Assembly: GCA_016722375.1 (NCBI GenBank)
Contig: JADKJG010000011.1
Coordinates: 29,828 to 93,827 of the forward strand
Origin: Bacteroidota bacterium
GTDB lineage: Bacteria > Bacteroidota > Bacteroidia > Chitinophagales > LD1
Length of the DNA: 64,000 nt
Direction of reading: 5' to 3'
The notes under the pieces are model-generated. The model ran no database searches. It worked only from the letters and a program-made list of their open reading frames with translations, and was not told where the DNA came from. The translations under genes and the position numbers were made by a program. This document shows positions 53,584-62,016 of the stretch, piece after piece; within the stretch, counting starts at the first letter, position 1, and each line of letters opens with the position of its first letter.

Positions 53584-54378
53584 TCAATCAAAATAATATT
53601 CCTTATCGCTTGCTTGAAGAAAGATGGGGATGATCCAACCAAATTTAATCCCTATAAACATATCCATCCGTTTATCGTTCAAAGGCTTTTGCAAGTAAAA
53701 ATCATAAGGTCGGCGGCCTTGCGTAAATCCGAGGTCAAACTGTAATCCTCCATAAACACTGATAAATTTTTTGCGTTCCATATAAATTCCGCCGATGAAC
53801 TGAGAGACGACCGGCCCATTGCTCAGGCGGTCATAGCCCGTGCGATAGGTTTTATCCAATTGGGGCAGTTCGGTGCGGCGCACGTTGAACAGGATTTTGT
53901 GTTCTAGAAAACCAATGCTGGTCATAAATAGCAAGCCAGCGTCGGGAAATTTTTTGGAAAGCGGGACAATTTTTCCGGCCACGAACTTCACATTATATCC
54001 AATTTCGTTCGGCTTCACATTCGTCAGGTCATTAAAGAGCGTAACGTGTTGCCCGCTTGAAGTACTGATATTATCCAATAAATAGCTCTCTTTCACCCGC
54101 GCTCCTACCAATACCCCCACTTCGCCACCCACCAGCCAGTTGTTCGCCGTTTTATAGCTCAGATGTAAACCAATCAGCGAGTTAAATCCAAACCGTGTTT
54201 TCATATCACCAAAAGGGAACTGGGCGGTGTAGGAAGGCGCGATGAGCACAGCAGAACTGGACTCGAAGCGGCGTTCTTTCTTTGGCTTCTTGGGTTCATC
54301 TTGTGCCTTCAAGAACGGGCCTTGAGCAAAGAAAAGAAGGAATAAAAAATATCGGAGAAATAAGAGGGATTGATTCAT
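53584..54378 (-). CDS. Hypothetical outer-membrane barrel-like protein
   Basis: A 264-residue exported protein with a signal peptide (MNQSLLFLRYFLFLLFFAQG, cleavage after KAQ), a short charged linker (DEPKKPKKERRFES) and amphipathic strands (FGFNSLIGLHLSYKTANNWL, YNVKFVAGKIVPL, FISVYGGLQFDLGFTQG, FIGIKFGWIIPIFL) suggesting an outer-membrane beta barrel. No family was recognised. It diverges from the nucleotide-sugar operon, separated by about 50 bp that must hold both promoters. Confidence 0.78.
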   Translation of the reverse strand: MNQSLLFLRYFLFLLFFAQGPFLKAQDEPKKPKKERRFESSSAVLIAPSYTAQFPFGDMKTRFGFNSLIGLHLSYKTANNWLVGGEVGVLVGARVKESYLLDNISTSSGQHVTLFNDLTNVKPNEIGYNVKFVAGKIVPLSKKFPDAGLLFMTSIGFLEHKILFNVRRTELPQLDKTYRTGYDRLSNGPVVSQFIGGIYMERKKFISVYGGLQFDLGFTQGRRPYDFYLQKPLNDKRMDMFIGIKFGWIIPIFLQASDKEYYFD

Positions 54379-54429
54379 AGATACGTCAATGGCGTGTGGG
54401 CAAAAATACTATTTTAGCGCGCTCAAAAA

Positions 54430-55566
54430 ATGAACCGGATGAACGACATACGCATGGTGGACCTCAAAAGCCAATATTTAAGGCTGAAAGAGGAAATAGA
54501 TGCCGCCATGGCTGAGGTGCTCGATTCCACCCAATATATTAAAGGCCCGCAGGTAAAGCGTTTTGAAGCTAATCTGGCAAAATATATGGGGGTTAAAGAG
54601 GTCATCAGTTGTGCCAATGGCACCGATGCGCTTCAAATCGCGATGATGGCTCTGGGCTATCAGCCCGGCGATGAAATCATTACCGCGAGTTTTACTTACG
54701 TAGCCACCGCAGAGGTCATTGCGCTACTAAAATTAACACCGGTTTTGGTTGAAGTAAACCCCGAAACCTTCACCATAGACCCCTCGGCCATAGAAAAGGC
54801 TATTACGCCAAAAACAAAAGCCATTGTACCGGTACACATGTTTGGGCAAAGTGCCGACATGGAGGCGATCATGAAGATTGCTGAAAAGCACGGGCTGGAT
54901 GTGATTGAAGATAATGCACAGGCGATTGGTGCAGATTATACATTCAGCGACGGCACAAAAAAGAAGGCCGGTACGATAGGTGCCGTGGGCACCACTTCCT
55001 TTTTCCCTTCCAAAAACTTGGGATGCTACGGAGACGGCGGAGCCTTATTTACCAACGATGAATCTTTGGCAAAACGGATACGCATGATTGCCAACCACGG
55101 GCAAGAAGTGCAATACGTGCATGATGAAATAGGTGTGAACTCCAGGCTCGATACTTTGCAGGCAGCTATTTTGGATGTGAAGCTCCAGTATCTGGATGAT
55201 TTTGCGGCAAGAAGAAACCAGGTGGCTTCTTATTATGATAAAGCCTTTAGCGGTATAAAGAATGTTCAAACGCCGGTTCGCGCGTCCTATTCCAACCATG
55301 TGTTTCATCAATACACCTTGAAACTAAAGGGAATGAATCGGGATGAAGTGAAAGCCAAACTGGCTGCAAAGGGAATCCCGGCAATGGTTTATTATCCTAT
55401 TCCGCTTCACCTCCAGAAAGCATATAGAGATGATCGGTATCCATCAGGCTCCTTTCTGATAACAGAAGAGCTTTGCAAGTCGGTGCTGTCTTTGCCCATT
55501 CATACCGAGATGGAAGCCGCCGAATTGAAGTTTATTGCAGAAACGGTCACGGATATATTGAAATAG
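54430..55566 (+). CDS. DegT/DnrJ/EryC1/StrS family sugar aminotransferase
   Basis: A 378-residue PLP-dependent aminotransferase acting on keto-sugar nucleotides. MVDLKSQYLRLKEEI opens the family fold; ANGTDALQIAMMALGY binds the phosphate; VIEDNAQAIGADY holds the PLP-contacting Asp; SFFPSKNLGCYGDGGA contains the Schiff-base Lys. The sequence most resembles WbpE-type enzymes that make 3-amino sugars. It heads a seven-gene operon with a WbpD-like acetyltransferase downstream, which supports this; the expected WbpB-type 3-dehydrogenase is not in the window. Confidence 0.9.
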   Translation: MNRMNDIRMVDLKSQYLRLKEEIDAAMAEVLDSTQYIKGPQVKRFEANLAKYMGVKEVISCANGTDALQIAMMALGYQPGDEIITASFTYVATAEVIALLKLTPVLVEVNPETFTIDPSAIEKAITPKTKAIVPVHMFGQSADMEAIMKIAEKHGLDVIEDNAQAIGADYTFSDGTKKKAGTIGAVGTTSFFPSKNLGCYGDGGALFTNDESLAKRIRMIANHGQEVQYVHDEIGVNSRLDTLQAAILDVKLQYLDDFAARRNQVASYYDKAFSGIKNVQTPVRASYSNHVFHQYTLKLKGMNRDEVKAKLAAKGIPAMVYYPIPLHLQKAYRDDRYPSGSFLITEELCKSVLSLPIHTEMEAAELKFIAETVTDILK

Positions 55567-55581
55567 GAATAAAAGGAAAGA

Positions 55582-56892
55582 ATGAAAATTGCAGTAGTAG
55601 GTACGGGATATGTTGGCTTAGTAACCGGAACTTGTTTTTCAGAAACGGGCAACAATGTTACCTGTGTAGATAATAATGAAGAAAAGGTAAAGCAGCTTCA
55701 AAAGGGCAACTTACCTATTTATGAGCCCGAACTGGATGTGTTGTTTGAGCGAAATACGAAGCATAACCGTTTGAAGTTCTCTACCTCTCTTTCCGAAGGG
55801 ATAGAAGGGGCAAAGATTATTTTTCTAGCACTGCCTACCCCTCCGGGTGAAGATGGAAGCGCCGATCTTAAATACATCTTGCAGGTAGCGGAGCAACTGG
55901 GCGGGCTTTTGAAAGAATATACCGTGATTGTGAATAAAAGTACGGTACCGGTCGGCACGGCAGACAAGGTGAGAGATATAATTGCCGCGAAGGCAAAGGT
56001 GGAGTTTGATGTGGTTTCCAACCCTGAATTTCTTCGGGAAGGGGTAGCCGTAGAAGACTTCATGAAGCCCGAACGAGTGGTGGTGGGCACCCGATCTGAG
56101 AGGGCCAAAAAGTTGATGGAGGAATTATATGAGCCTTTTGTCAGACAAGGAAACCCTATTCTTTTTATGGATGAAAGAAGTTCGGAGGTGACGAAGTATG
56201 CAGCGAACGCATTTCTTGCAGCTAAGATTTCGTTCATGAACGAAATGGCCAACATCTGCGAACTGGTAGGGGCCGATGTGGACAATGTGCGGAAAGGAAT
56301 AGGAACCGATTCGCGGATTGGAAAACGTTTCTTATTCGCCGGTGTAGGATATGGTGGAAGTTGCTTCCCGAAAGATGTAAAAGCCTTGCATTACACAGCG
56401 CAGGAACACAAGTATGACTTCAAGATACTTCGGGCCGTGATGCAGGTAAACAATCTTCAGCGCGAACATTTTTTCGATAAGATCCTTAAGAAGTACAAGG
56501 ACAGCCTGAATGGAAAAACCATCGCGATATGGGGCTTGGCCTTCAAGCCAAATACCGACGACATTCGTGATGCACCGGCGCTTTATATCATCGAGCGATT
56601 GCTGCAAAGCGGGTCAAAGGTTCGGGTGTATGATCCTGAAGCGATGGCGCATGTCAAAGCTATTTTTGGTGATAAGATCTATTATGCTACCGACCAGTAT
56701 GATGCTTTATCGGGCGCTGATTTCCTGACCATCGTAACCGAATGGAATATCTTCCGCTCTCCAGATTTTGATAAGATTAAATCATCGTTGAAAGACCCCG
56801 TGATTTTCGACGGACGAAATCTATATCACAACGAACACATGAGGGAATTGGGCTTTAGTTATTACAGTATAGGAAGAAATTCTGTTGAATAG
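55582..56892 (+). CDS. ugd: UDP-glucose 6-dehydrogenase
   Basis: A 436-residue UDP-glucose/GDP-mannose dehydrogenase superfamily enzyme. It begins MKIAVVGTGYVGLVTGTCFS (NAD Rossmann motif). NKSTVPVGTADKVRD and NPEFLREGVAVEDF follow, then GVGYGGSCFPKDVKAL with the catalytic Cys, and WGLAFKPNTDDIRDAPAL at the start of the UDP domain. These motifs match Ugd/TuaD, which oxidises UDP-Glc to UDP-GlcA. The next gene, a decarboxylase, uses UDP-GlcA. Confidence 0.94.
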   Translation: MKIAVVGTGYVGLVTGTCFSETGNNVTCVDNNEEKVKQLQKGNLPIYEPELDVLFERNTKHNRLKFSTSLSEGIEGAKIIFLALPTPPGEDGSADLKYILQVAEQLGGLLKEYTVIVNKSTVPVGTADKVRDIIAAKAKVEFDVVSNPEFLREGVAVEDFMKPERVVVGTRSERAKKLMEELYEPFVRQGNPILFMDERSSEVTKYAANAFLAAKISFMNEMANICELVGADVDNVRKGIGTDSRIGKRFLFAGVGYGGSCFPKDVKALHYTAQEHKYDFKILRAVMQVNNLQREHFFDKILKKYKDSLNGKTIAIWGLAFKPNTDDIRDAPALYIIERLLQSGSKVRVYDPEAMAHVKAIFGDKIYYATDQYDALSGADFLTIVTEWNIFRSPDFDKIKSSLKDPVIFDGRNLYHNEHMRELGFSYYSIGRNSVE

Positions 56893-56895
56893 AAA

Positions 56896-57864
56896 ATGAA
56901 AAGAGTACTAATTACCGGTGCCGCCGGCTTTTTGGGTTCCCATCTGTGCGACCGCTTCATCCGCGAAGAGTATGAAGTGATTGGGATGGATAATTTGATT
57001 ACCGGCGACCTTCGGAATATTGAGCATCTATTCAAACTCAAGAACTTTGAATTCTATCATCATGATGTTTCTAAGTTTGTGTTTGTTCCGGGCAAGTTGG
57101 ATTACATCCTTCATTTTGCATCTCCGGCCTCTCCGATAGATTATTTGAAGATTCCTATCCAGACTTTAAAAGTCGGTTCTCTCGGGACGCATAATCTGTT
57201 AGGGCTTGCCAAAGCCAAGAGTGCCAGAATATTGGTGGCATCTACTTCAGAAGTTTATGGCGACCCGACGGTACATCCGCAACAAGAAGATTATTGGGGC
57301 AACGTCAATCCTGTAGGACCGCGTGGAGTCTATGATGAAGCTAAACGGTTCCAGGAAGCCATCACTATGGCCTATCATACGTATCATGGTCTGGAAACGA
57401 GAATCGTACGCATCTTTAATACTTACGGTCCTCGAATGAGGTTGAATGACGGCAGAGTATTGCCGGCCTTTATTGGGCAGGCATTAAGAGGAGAAGACCT
57501 CACTATTTTTGGTGACGGAAGTCAGACCCGTTCATTCTGCTATGTAGATGACTTGGTAGATGGTATATATCGCCTCTTGATGAGTGATTATCATCTGCCT
57601 GTAAACGTGGGCAATCCCGATGAGATAACCATCAGCCAGTTTGCAGAAGAGATAATCAAACTAACGGGGACTACTCAGAAGGTAGTTTATAAGGCGTTAC
57701 CGGTAGATGATCCAAAGCAAAGGCAGCCAGATATTACTCGGGCTAAAGGAATTCTAGGTTGGACACCCAAAATAAGCAGACAAGAAGGATTGAAAATTAC
57801 CTATGCTTATTTTAAGGGATTGTCACAGGATGAATTATACAATTCTAAACATCGGTTTGCGTAA
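56896..57864 (+). CDS. UDP-glucuronate decarboxylase (UDP-xylose synthase)
   Basis: A 322-residue extended SDR enzyme. LITGAAGFLGSHLCDRFI is the NAD motif; LHFASPASPIDYLKIPIQTL and STSEVYGDP are characteristic of UXS; YDEAKRFQEA contains the YxxxK catalytic pair; RIFNTYGPRM follows. It converts UDP-GlcA from the preceding gene into UDP-xylose. It starts three bases after ugd and its stop is directly followed by the acetyltransferase gene, so the genes form one transcription unit. Confidence 0.93.
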   Translation: MKRVLITGAAGFLGSHLCDRFIREEYEVIGMDNLITGDLRNIEHLFKLKNFEFYHHDVSKFVFVPGKLDYILHFASPASPIDYLKIPIQTLKVGSLGTHNLLGLAKAKSARILVASTSEVYGDPTVHPQQEDYWGNVNPVGPRGVYDEAKRFQEAITMAYHTYHGLETRIVRIFNTYGPRMRLNDGRVLPAFIGQALRGEDLTIFGDGSQTRSFCYVDDLVDGIYRLLMSDYHLPVNVGNPDEITISQFAEEIIKLTGTTQKVVYKALPVDDPKQRQPDITRAKGILGWTPKISRQEGLKITYAYFKGLSQDELYNSKHRFA

Positions 57865-57865
57865 T

Positions 57866-58452
57866 ATGGGAAACAAAGAAACCGGATACTATGTTCATCC
57901 TTCGGCCATCGTGGATGAAGGCTGCACGATTGGCGAGGGAAGCAAGGTTTGGCATTTCAGCCATATCATGTCAAATTGCACGATTGGCAAGAACTGCAAC
58001 ATTGGTCAGAATGTGGTGGTTTCTCCCGAGGTTATTCTCGGCGATAATGTAAAAGTACAGAACAATGTTTCTATCTATACCGGAGTAATCTGCGAAGACG
58101 ATGTTTTTCTCGGCCCTCCATGGTGTTTACCAATGTTATAAATCCCAGAAGTGCGGTAGTTCGCAGGGGGCAATATTCTAAAACTGTAGTAAAGAAAGGA
58201 GCCAGTATCGGAGCGAATGCTACTATTGTATGTGGTCATGATATCGGAGAATTTGCCTTTATCGGTGCAGGTGCTGTGGTTACCAAGCATGTTCCTGCTT
58301 ACGCGTTGGTGGTAGGTAATCCGGCCCGACAAATGGGATGGATGAGTGAATACGGACATAAACTTAGTTTCAATCAGGATGGTATTGCTGAATGTCCAGA
58401 AGGCAAAGAACGGTATCAATTAAAAGAAGGAAAAGTTTCAAAAATTAAATAA
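57866..58452 (+). CDS. WbpD-like sugar N-acetyltransferase (hexapeptide repeat), frameshifted
   Basis: A left-handed beta-helix acetyltransferase of about 195 residues in two frames. YYVHPSAIVDEGCTIGEGSK, VWHFSHIMSNCTIGKNCNIG and VQNNVSIYTGVICEDDVFLG are WbpD-type hexapeptide blocks. After the break come FTNVINPRSAVVRRGQY and KGASIGANATIVCG, completing the family. A missing base near 58115-58118 is the cause; restoring it reads LGPSMVFTNVINPR. It probably acetylates the 3-amino group of a UDP-diaminouronate made with the DegT enzyme. Confidence 0.87.
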
Positions 58453-58454
58453 AT

Positions 58455-59744
58455 ATGGTTGAGGAATTACTAAAGAAGAAGAAGAAGTTAGCTGTGATAG
58501 GTTTAGGCTACGTAGGCCTGCCGATTGCTCTAGAGTTTGCTAAAAAGATATCCGTGATCGGTTTTGATATCAATCAAAAGCGCGTGGATATGATGAAGAA
58601 TCATATTGACCCAAGCAATGAATTGGAGTCTAAAGATTTCGAAGGGGCCGATATTCAGTTCACGGCGAATCTTGAAGATTTGAAGGAGGCAAGTTTCTTT
58701 ATCGTGGCGGTACCAACTCCGGTAGATAGTCACAATGTACCAGATTTAAAGCCTGTGCTTAGTGCTTCAGATACCATAGGTAAAGTGTTGAAGAAGGGAG
58801 ACTATGTGGTTTTTGAATCAACCGTCTATCCTGGATGCACTGAAGATGATTGCTTACCGGTTATGGAAAAGTTATCTGGCTTAAAAATGGGGGTGGACTT
58901 CAAGCTGGGCTATTCACCCGAAAGAATCAATCCCGGAGATAAAGAACATACCATAACGAAAATCACAAAGGTCGTTTCTGGTTGCGATAAGGAATCGTTG
59001 GACATTATTGCGAGGACGTATGAGATTATTGTTACCGCCGGAACTCACAGAGCAAGTTCTATCAAGGTGGCAGAGGCAGCAAAGATTATTGAAAACACAC
59101 AACGTGATTTTAATATCGCTTTGATGAATGAGTTATCACAGATTTTTGACCTCATGGGGATTAACACGTATGAGGTATTGGAAGCTGCCGGAACCAAATG
59201 GAATTTCCTTAAATTTTTCCCGGGCTTGGTGGGTGGCCATTGCATTGGCGTGGATCCCTATTATCTCACCTACAAAGCGTTGGAGTTGGGATATAATCCG
59301 GGGGTAATCTTGGCGGGTAGAAGAATCAATGATGATATGGGCGCCCATGTGGCTCGTAAGTTAGTGCAGCAATTGATTAAGTTGAATAAGCAAGTGGCAA
59401 ACACGAAGGTCTTAGTGATGGGTGCCACCTTCAAGGAAAACGTCAGTGACATCCGCAATTCAAAGGTGGTAGATGTCATTAATGAACTGAGAAACTATTC
59501 CGTTCAAGCCGAGGTGTCGGACCCGCTTGCTGACGCAGAAGAGTTTCATCATGAATATGGCATTACCCTTCGTAAGGACTACGGAAAAGATTATGATGCG
59601 GTGATTGTTGCTGTGAATCATGACGAGTTTACAAACTTGAACGATGAATTCTTTACAACCATTTTGCGTAAAGATGGTATCGTAGTGGACGTAAAGGGAG
59701 ACCTTAGAAATAAGATTAAGGAGTTTGCTTATTGGTCATTATAA
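58455..59744 (+). CDS. Nucleotide sugar dehydrogenase (UDP-HexNAc 6-dehydrogenase, TviB/WbpO/WbpA-like)
   Basis: A 429-residue second member of the UDP-sugar dehydrogenase superfamily, clearly distinct from the ugd at 55582. LAVIGLGYVGLPIALEFA is the NAD motif; FESTVYPGCTEDDCLPVME and GYSPERINPGDKEH distinguish the HexNAc branch; GLVGGHCIGVDPYYLTYKA contains the catalytic Cys; MGATFKENVSDIRNSKVVDV follows. With the TviC/WbpP-like epimerase two genes on it may make UDP-GalNAcA; alternatively it feeds the WbpA-type acylamino pathway. Assignment between these is not possible by eye. Confidence 0.88.
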   Translation: MVEELLKKKKKLAVIGLGYVGLPIALEFAKKISVIGFDINQKRVDMMKNHIDPSNELESKDFEGADIQFTANLEDLKEASFFIVAVPTPVDSHNVPDLKPVLSASDTIGKVLKKGDYVVFESTVYPGCTEDDCLPVMEKLSGLKMGVDFKLGYSPERINPGDKEHTITKITKVVSGCDKESLDIIARTYEIIVTAGTHRASSIKVAEAAKIIENTQRDFNIALMNELSQIFDLMGINTYEVLEAAGTKWNFLKFFPGLVGGHCIGVDPYYLTYKALELGYNPGVILAGRRINDDMGAHVARKLVQQLIKLNKQVANTKVLVMGATFKENVSDIRNSKVVDVINELRNYSVQAEVSDPLADAEEFHHEYGITLRKDYGKDYDAVIVAVNHDEFTNLNDEFFTTILRKDGIVVDVKGDLRNKIKEFAYWSL

Positions 59745-59766
59745 AATCCATCAGGTAAAGACAAAA

Positions 59767-60834
59767 ATGAAAAAGGTTCTAATTACCGGCGGTGCCGGTT
59801 TTATCGGTTCACACGTAGTTCGACTGTTTGTCGATAAATACCCCGATTACGAAATCTGGAACTTGGATAAATTAACCTATGCAGGCAACTTAGAAAACCT
59901 AAAAGACCTGGAGGGAAAACCCAACTACAAGTTTATAAAGGGAGATATTACAGATGCCGCCTTTGTAAATAGCCTGTTCGATGAGCATAAGTTTGTTTCG
60001 GTCATTCACTTAGCCGCAGAAAGCCACGTAGATCGTTCTATCTCTAACCCGTTAGAATTTGTAGTGACGAATGTTATCGGTACGGTTAATCTTCTCAATG
60101 CTGCCAAGAGTACATGGGAGTGTAGCAAAGACAAACCGGTTCCTAAAGACCGGATATTCTACCACATCTCTACCGATGAAGTTTACGGTTCATTGGGTGA
60201 CACCGGTTTCTTTCTTGAAACCACGCCTTACGACCCGCAATCGCCTTATAGTGCTTCAAAAGCAAGTTCTGATCATTTTGTAAGAGCGTATTTCAATACG
60301 TATAACTTGCCGGTGGTTATTTCGAATTGTTCGAATAACTATGGTGCGAATCAGTTTCCTGAAAAGCTAATACCGCTTTTTATCCATAACATAAAGAATA
60401 ATAAGCCACTTCCTGTTTATGGCGATGGAAAATACACCAGAGATTGGCTATGGGTGGTTGACCATGCAAGGGCTATTGATGTGATTCTTCATAAAGGCAA
60501 TCTTGGCGAAACCTATAATATCGGCGGCTTTAACGAATGGCAAAATATAGAATTGATCAAATTGCTCTGTCGGATATTGGATAACAAATTAGGGCGTGAG
60601 GAAGGCGAATCCATGAAATTGCTGACCTACGTCAAAGACCGCCCAGGCCATGATCGCCGATATGCTATTGACGCTTCAAAATTGAAAAATGAACTGGGAT
60701 GGAAGCCTTCTGTTACATTCGAAGAAGGACTAGAAAAGACAGTTGAATGGTATCTTGAAAATGAAGAATGGTTACGGCATGTTACTAGCGGTGACTACCA
60801 GAAATATTATAATCATCAATACGGAAAGCAATAG
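59767..60834 (+). CDS. rfbB: dTDP-glucose 4,6-dehydratase
   Basis: A 355-residue extended SDR enzyme. It starts MKKVLITGGAGFIGSHVVRL. LAAESHVDRSISNPLEFV, HISTDEVYGSLGD and YSASKASSDHFVRAY (YxxxK) are diagnostic for RmlB/RfbB, as are NCSNNYGANQFPEKLIPL and DRPGHDRRYAID. It makes dTDP-4-keto-6-deoxyglucose. Other rhamnose genes (rfbA, rfbC, rfbD) are not in this window. An in-frame extension to 59725 overlaps the previous gene and is not used. Confidence 0.93.
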   Translation: MKKVLITGGAGFIGSHVVRLFVDKYPDYEIWNLDKLTYAGNLENLKDLEGKPNYKFIKGDITDAAFVNSLFDEHKFVSVIHLAAESHVDRSISNPLEFVVTNVIGTVNLLNAAKSTWECSKDKPVPKDRIFYHISTDEVYGSLGDTGFFLETTPYDPQSPYSASKASSDHFVRAYFNTYNLPVVISNCSNNYGANQFPEKLIPLFIHNIKNNKPLPVYGDGKYTRDWLWVVDHARAIDVILHKGNLGETYNIGGFNEWQNIELIKLLCRILDNKLGREEGESMKLLTYVKDRPGHDRRYAIDASKLKNELGWKPSVTFEEGLEKTVEWYLENEEWLRHVTSGDYQKYYNHQYGKQ

Positions 60835-61824
60835 ATGTTCGACATAAAGTATCATACACAAGACATTAGTCATCACAGTTTTCTCGTGACCGGCGGGGCG
60901 GGATTCATCGGTTCTAATATCGTTGAGTATTTGCTGAAATACGGGGCTAAAAAAGTACGGGTACTTGATAATTTAGCTACTGGAAGAGCCTCTAATCTTG
61001 ATGAATTCAAAACGCATTTGCCTTTTGAGTTTATAGAGGGAGATATTCGCGATTTAGATACTTGCCACCGCGCACTTGAAGGCATAGACTATGTTTCTCA
61101 CCAGGCTGCCTTGGGTTCTGTGCCCCGTTCCATCAAGGAACCGGAAAATACGAATTCGGTGAACGTAAATGGATTCCTCAATGTTCTGATTGCAGCCAAA
61201 GATGCCAAAGTGAAGAAATTCGTTTTTGCTTCCTCATCTTCTGTTTATGGAGATGAAAAGTCGCTTCCAAAACTGGAAAATAAGGTTGGTGCCCCTCTTT
61301 CGCCTTATGCGGTTAGTAAATATACGAATGAGCTTTATGCCCATGTATTTCAGGACGTTTATGGCATTCCGGTGATTGGTCTTCGCTATTTCAATATATA
61401 CGGCCCCAAGCAAGATCCCGAAGGAATGTATGCTGCTGTTATCCCACTTTTTGTTTCTAAAATCATGGCTCGTGAAGAAGTGTTTATTGACGGGGACGGA
61501 GGGCAGACCCGTGATTTTACTTTCGTAGAGAACGCAGTTCAGGCAAATGTGCGAGCCATGTTGAGCGAGAATAAAGAAGCTGCCAATCAAATCTATAATA
61601 TTGCTGTAGGAGAAAACTTCTCGGTCAATTATATGTACCACGAAATTCAAACGCTATTGCAATCCAGCCATGCTGCTCAATACAGGGAAGCTCGTAAGGG
61701 GGACATTCGTAATTCGCTGGCCGATATTTCTAAGGCTCAGAAATTATTGGGTTATGATCCAAAATTCAACTTCAAAAAGGGCTTAGCCTTGACGGTAGAG
61801 TATATTAGGAAAATTTACTCCTAG
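60835..61824 (+). CDS. UDP-N-acetylglucosamine 4-epimerase (TviC/WbpP-like)
   Basis: A 329-residue extended SDR epimerase. It starts directly after the rfbB stop. FLVTGGAGFIGSNIVEYL is the NAD motif, VSHQAALGSVPRSIKEPENT is the hallmark ALGSVPRSI loop of the WbpP/TviC group, SSSSVYGDEKSLPK and SPYAVSKYTNELYA (YxxxK) follow, with LRYFNIYGPKQDPEGMYAAV. It interconverts the GlcNAc and GalNAc series, working with the dehydrogenase at 58455. It is the last gene of the operon seen here; no glycosyltransferase is included. Confidence 0.9.
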   Translation: MFDIKYHTQDISHHSFLVTGGAGFIGSNIVEYLLKYGAKKVRVLDNLATGRASNLDEFKTHLPFEFIEGDIRDLDTCHRALEGIDYVSHQAALGSVPRSIKEPENTNSVNVNGFLNVLIAAKDAKVKKFVFASSSSVYGDEKSLPKLENKVGAPLSPYAVSKYTNELYAHVFQDVYGIPVIGLRYFNIYGPKQDPEGMYAAVIPLFVSKIMAREEVFIDGDGGQTRDFTFVENAVQANVRAMLSENKEAANQIYNIAVGENFSVNYMYHEIQTLLQSSHAAQYREARKGDIRNSLADISKAQKLLGYDPKFNFKKGLALTVEYIRKIYS

Positions 61825-61979
61825 TTCTTGCAAAGGACCTTCTCTTTCAAAGAATTACTTCGGCTTTGCATTAGGACATAGTCACTCTATTGTAAAGTAT
61901 TTTATCCATTACTTTATTAGTGTTGATTTCTAAGAGGTTCAAGTTCCTCATCCTATTTATTTTCACGCATCAATTTTGA

Positions 61980-61996
61980 GTGCAATAGCATTGCAC
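61980..61996. repeat. Tight hairpin upstream of parE
   Basis: GTGCAAT-AGC-ATTGCAC, a perfect 7-bp stem with a 3-base loop, ends 20 bases before the parE start codon. It may affect translation or end the upstream transcript; no T run follows. The rest of the 192-bp gap shows nothing distinctive. Confidence 0.4.
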
Positions 61997-62016
61997 GGAC
62001 AATTAAGTTATTAGAA

